Shown in pieces: positions 7,556 through 9,038 of a stretch of 9,038 nucleotides of DNA. A program made the position numbers and the translations under genes. How positions within the stretch are numbered: the first letter of the stretch is position 1; the number at the start of each line of letters is the position of its first letter. Where the stretch lies: positions 1 through 9,038 of the forward strand of contig JAEEWY010000052.1 in the NCBI GenBank assembly GCA_016291275.1, written 5' to 3'. The stretch comes from Methanobrevibacter sp. Lineage in GTDB: Archaea > Methanobacteriota > Methanobacteria > Methanobacteriales > Methanobacteriaceae. The notes beneath the pieces are model-generated. The model worked only from the letters and a program-made list of their open reading frames with translations, ran no database searches and was not told the origin of the DNA.

Positions 7556-7597
7556 TTATATAAAATTTTTAATATTAAGAAAACAATATAAAATATA
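7556..7597 (+). promoter_or_regulatory. Promoter region of the TIR-like gene
   Basis: Two TATA candidates: TTATATAAAA (7556-7565), giving a leader of about 45 bases, and TATAAAATATA (7587-7597), giving about 20 bases. Either leaves the ribosome binding site in the transcript. With the terminator upstream, this shows the TIR-like gene is a separate transcription unit. Confidence 0.45.
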
Positions 7598-7622
7598 AGA
7601 ATTTAAAATAAAAAAATAAAAA

Positions 7623-7630
7623 GGAAGGAT
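7623..7630 (+). promoter_or_regulatory. Ribosome binding site of the TIR-like gene
   Basis: GGAAGGAT ends three bases before the ATG at 7634. It is a purine-rich, moderate match to the methanogen Shine-Dalgarno and fixes this start. Confidence 0.55.
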
Positions 7631-7633
7631 AAA

Positions 7634-8053
7634 ATGTTTGAAGAAGAACAAGACAATAAAATCTATAATCTCATCATTACACGTGGAATTGATCAAGAAA
7701 ATGAATATGGACAATTTACAGAGAAACTATACTCTAAACCAGACTTCTTATGGACAGAATCCATGGCAAGGGATTACGCTCCTTTTGGGGAAAGCTTCTT
7801 TGAAAAAGTAGATGTTATTGTTGTTTTATCTGGAATTTACAATTATAATCAAATGCATATTGACATTTTAATTGAAAAAGCGGAAGAATTTGACATTCCT
7901 ATACTGTTAGTACGCCCTTATGGAATGGAAATAGTTCCTGAAGAGCTTGAGAAAAAGGCAAAAGCAGTTGTTGGATGGAATGCAAATTGCATTGTCGATG
8001 ACATAAGATCTATTGTTAGTGGAGATTATGATGAATTCTGTGATGATTTTTAA
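7634..8053 (+). CDS. MTH538/DUF1863 TIR-like domain protein
   Basis: A 139-residue single-domain protein with a flavodoxin-like alternating fold, matching by eye the TIR-like family named after Methanothermobacter MTH538 (DUF1863, also found in the Thoeris sensor ThsB). Landmarks: a first strand IYNLIITRGID (10-20), a central strand VDVIVVLSGIY (59-69), a helix with IEKAEEFDIP (80-89), the strand ILLVRPYG (90-97) and AVVGWN (111-116), followed by a last helix. The family often senses infection or makes a nucleotide signal from NAD; in this copy the position where other members carry the catalytic glutamate (before the Ile of the EI..A helix) appears to be L79, so activity is doubtful. No SLOG/SIR2 (ThsA-like) effector is in the window. 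It is transcribed alone, converging on rad50. A CheY-like or generic nucleoside-binding fold is the alternative. No signal peptide or membrane segment is seen. Confidence 0.7.
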   Translation: MFEEEQDNKIYNLIITRGIDQENEYGQFTEKLYSKPDFLWTESMARDYAPFGESFFEKVDVIVVLSGIYNYNQMHIDILIEKAEEFDIPILLVRPYGMEIVPEELEKKAKAVVGWNANCIVDDIRSIVSGDYDEFCDDF

Positions 8054-8069
8054 TTAAATCATTTCCTTC

Positions 8070-8101
8070 TTTTTTAAATTTGCTAAAAAAAGTCTTTTTT
8101 T
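8070..8101 (+). terminator. Terminator of the TIR-like gene
   Basis: T6 (8070-8075) and T7 (8095-8101) follow the stop codon at 8051-8053. The second is part of the symmetric A7-GTC-T7 element at 8085-8101, which also presents a T7 run on the other strand and so may serve both convergent genes. Confidence 0.65.
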
Positions 8102-8211
8102 AAAATAAAATAATTGAAAATAAAAAAATAAATAAGAAAATAATTGAAAATAAAATAAGAAAATAAAATAAAAAAATAAAAAAGATAAGTGAATAAATAA
8201 ATTACTTATCT
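8102..8211 (-). terminator. Terminator of rad50: hairpin followed by a long T-rich tract
   Basis: On the minus strand, downstream of the rad50 stop, an 8-bp stem is formed by AGATAAGT (8183-8190) and ACTTATCT (8204-8211), extendable by a G-T and an A-T pair, with a loop of about nine bases. It is followed at once by T6 and then about 80 bases of T-rich DNA. This fits the archaeal oligo-T mechanism, with or without a role for the stem. A second small stem, TAAACAG/CTGTTTA at 8229-8248, overlaps the rad50 stop codon. Confidence 0.65.
8107..8155. repeat. 19-bp direct repeat spaced 30 bp apart
   Basis: AAAATAATTGAAAATAAAA occurs at 8107-8125 and again at 8137-8155. It lies within a stretch that is almost pure A and T with scattered G on the plus strand (8102-8190), probably a slippage-grown part of the rad50 terminator. 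Confidence 0.75.
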
Positions 8212-8237
8212 AAACTATTTTTAAATATTAAACAGAT

Positions 8238-9038
8238 TTAACTGTTTATTTTAACTGTGGAAATACCATCTTCTTTTACTACTCTAATAAGAGTGTCTGC
8301 AGCATTCTCCAATTCATCATCATGAGTGACAATCAACATTTGAGGAATTACAGACATGCTACGCAAAACAGTAATTAAATGCTGTTTACGGATAGTGTCT
8401 AAATGAATGGTAGGCTCATCCAAGAGAATTGTCTCAATATTTCCCTTAGACATTGCCTGTGTAATGCCTAACCTTAATGCAAGAGCGATAGCTATTTTCT
8501 CTCCACCACTAACCATTTCTATATTGGATTCCCCTTCAGGTCCATAGATGGAAATATTGTACTCATCATCCAATATCAAGTCAGAATAGTTGAAGTTGAA
8601 TTTTTCAAAGAATTCCCTTGTATATTTCTGAATCAATGGTCTGGACTGGCTTCTTAAGTCCTTTTGAATGCCGTCTTTGCTGTATAAAGTTCTTAAATCT
8701 TCAAGCAATCCATAGTATTCCTTAACAGCAATGTATTCCTCTTTATTTTTTCTATTTACTTCAATGGTCTTTTCAATGGTTTCCACTGTAGTCTCATAGA
8801 TCTTTAAGTTGTTGTCATTGACAGCAATCTCTTTAGAGTATCCATTGAACTTATCATTTAATCTATCAATCAGGAATATCATATTTCTGTAATTCTCTTC
8901 ATTATATTCTGAAGTCTCAATTGCTTTCTTGATCTCCTTGATATCATTTTCCTTTTGAGTTATTTCTTCTGATTTAATCTTCAGCTTTTCTTCATATTCC
9001 GCTTTAGCTTTAACAGAACCTAATAGAACATGATATCT
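8238..9038 (-). CDS. rad50: Rad50 double-strand break repair ATPase, C-terminal part (5' end outside the window)
   Basis: The frame stays open to the window edge, giving 266 visible residues of a protein that would be roughly 900 long; the ATG at 8882 is an internal methionine within coiled coil. Rad50 with Mre11 tethers and processes DNA double-strand breaks. Visible in order: a charged, Lys/Glu-rich coiled coil (9038 to about 8660), the globular C-terminal ATPase lobe with the ABC signature VSGGEKIAIALALRLGI (8513-8463), Walker B with the D-loop TILLDEPTIHLD (8432-8397), and the H-loop VTHDDE (about 8330-8313). The zinc-hook CxxC and the N-terminal Walker A lobe lie beyond 9038. SMC proteins share the fold, but the short lobe and the wording of the signature and Walker B fit Rad50 better. 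Archaeal rad50 usually follows mre11, so mre11 is expected just outside the window. It converges on the TIR-like gene. Confidence 0.88.
   Translation of the reverse strand, partial: RYHVLLGSVKAKAEYEEKLKIKSEEITQKENDIKEIKKAIETSEYNEENYRNMIFLIDRLNDKFNGYSKEIAVNDNNLKIYETTVETIEKTIEVNRKNKEEYIAVKEYYGLLEDLRTLYSKDGIQKDLRSQSRPLIQKYTREFFEKFNFNYSDLILDDEYNISIYGPEGESNIEMVSGGEKIAIALALRLGITQAMSKGNIETILLDEPTIHLDTIRKQHLITVLRSMSVIPQMLIVTHDDELENAADTLIRVVKEDGISTVKINS

Larger units (their letters stand above)
7094..7633. other. Long gene-free AT-rich intergenic region
   Basis: About 540 bp with no convincing gene on either strand; every frame is broken by closely spaced stops. It holds two inverted repeats (7156-7186 and 7472-7540), a short near-palindrome ACCTTTAAGGT at 7310-7320, and the promoter of the TIR-like gene at its right end. 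I found no tRNA, rRNA, CRISPR repeat or GC-rich structured RNA. An unmarked small RNA cannot be excluded, since GC enrichment, the usual sign in AT-rich archaea, is absent apart from a slightly richer patch near 7305-7345. Confidence 0.6.

Noticed and set aside
7634..8053. A Thoeris defence system.
   Set aside because: Only a ThsB-like fold is present; there is no ThsA-type SIR2/SLOG protein nearby, and the key glutamate seems to be missing.
8107..8155. Regularly spaced repeat as a possible CRISPR array.
   Set aside because: There are only two copies, 11 bases apart, of pure AT-rich low-complexity sequence, with no unique spacers and no cas genes in the window.
8880..8882. ATG as the start of a separate 214-residue ATPase gene.
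   Set aside because: The same frame continues without a stop to the window edge with typical Rad50 coiled coil, so this is an internal methionine.

Overview
The window looks like a piece of a low-GC methanogen chromosome, most likely Methanobrevibacter or a close relative in the Methanobacteriales. This is an inference. It rests on very AT-rich intergenic DNA, AT-only TATA-like boxes and oligo-T terminators instead of bacterial -35/-10 elements and GC-rich hairpins, Shine-Dalgarno sites of the AGGTGA type beside starts that have none, and a small protein resembling the MTH538 TIR-like family. Nothing here fixes the species.

Layout. (1) 111-2624, minus: a complete superfamily 1A (UvrD/Rep-type) helicase that starts at TTG. 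(2) 2625-2906: a 282-bp divergent promoter region with four tandem repeats of about 11 bp and a TATA-like box for each direction. (3) 2907-7055, plus: a compact three-gene group. It holds a superfamily 2 helicase with a C-terminal DUF1998/MrfA-type zinc region and an added TPR tail, an unrecognised 99-residue protein, and a DEDD-type exonuclease of the YprB/COG3359 type. It ends in a run of oligo-T tracts. (4) 7056-7633: 578 bp without a gene, holding the terminator, two clear inverted repeats and the promoter of the next gene. (5) 7634-8053, plus: a single small TIR-like protein. (6) 8054-8237: a convergent intergenic region that ends transcription from both sides. (7) 8238-9038, minus: the C-terminal third or so of Rad50, cut by the window edge.

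How the genes may work together. The central group matches the helicase plus exonuclease pair known in Bacillus subtilis as MrfA (YprA) and MrfB (YprB), which acts in a UvrABC-independent response to mitomycin C damage. Here the TPR module sits on the helicase, while the exonuclease ends right after its catalytic domain; in the Bacillus pair the TPR belongs to MrfB. A small unknown gene lies between the two. With a UvrD-like helicase divergent from them and rad50 nearby, the window reads as a DNA-repair neighbourhood. The TIR-like gene is the exception: it has its own promoter, no recognisable effector partner beside it, and seems to lack the usual TIR catalytic glutamate.

Most interesting for follow-up: the helicase / 99-aa / exonuclease operon as an archaeal MrfAB-like system with a possible third component, and the helically phased repeat array in the divergent promoter.
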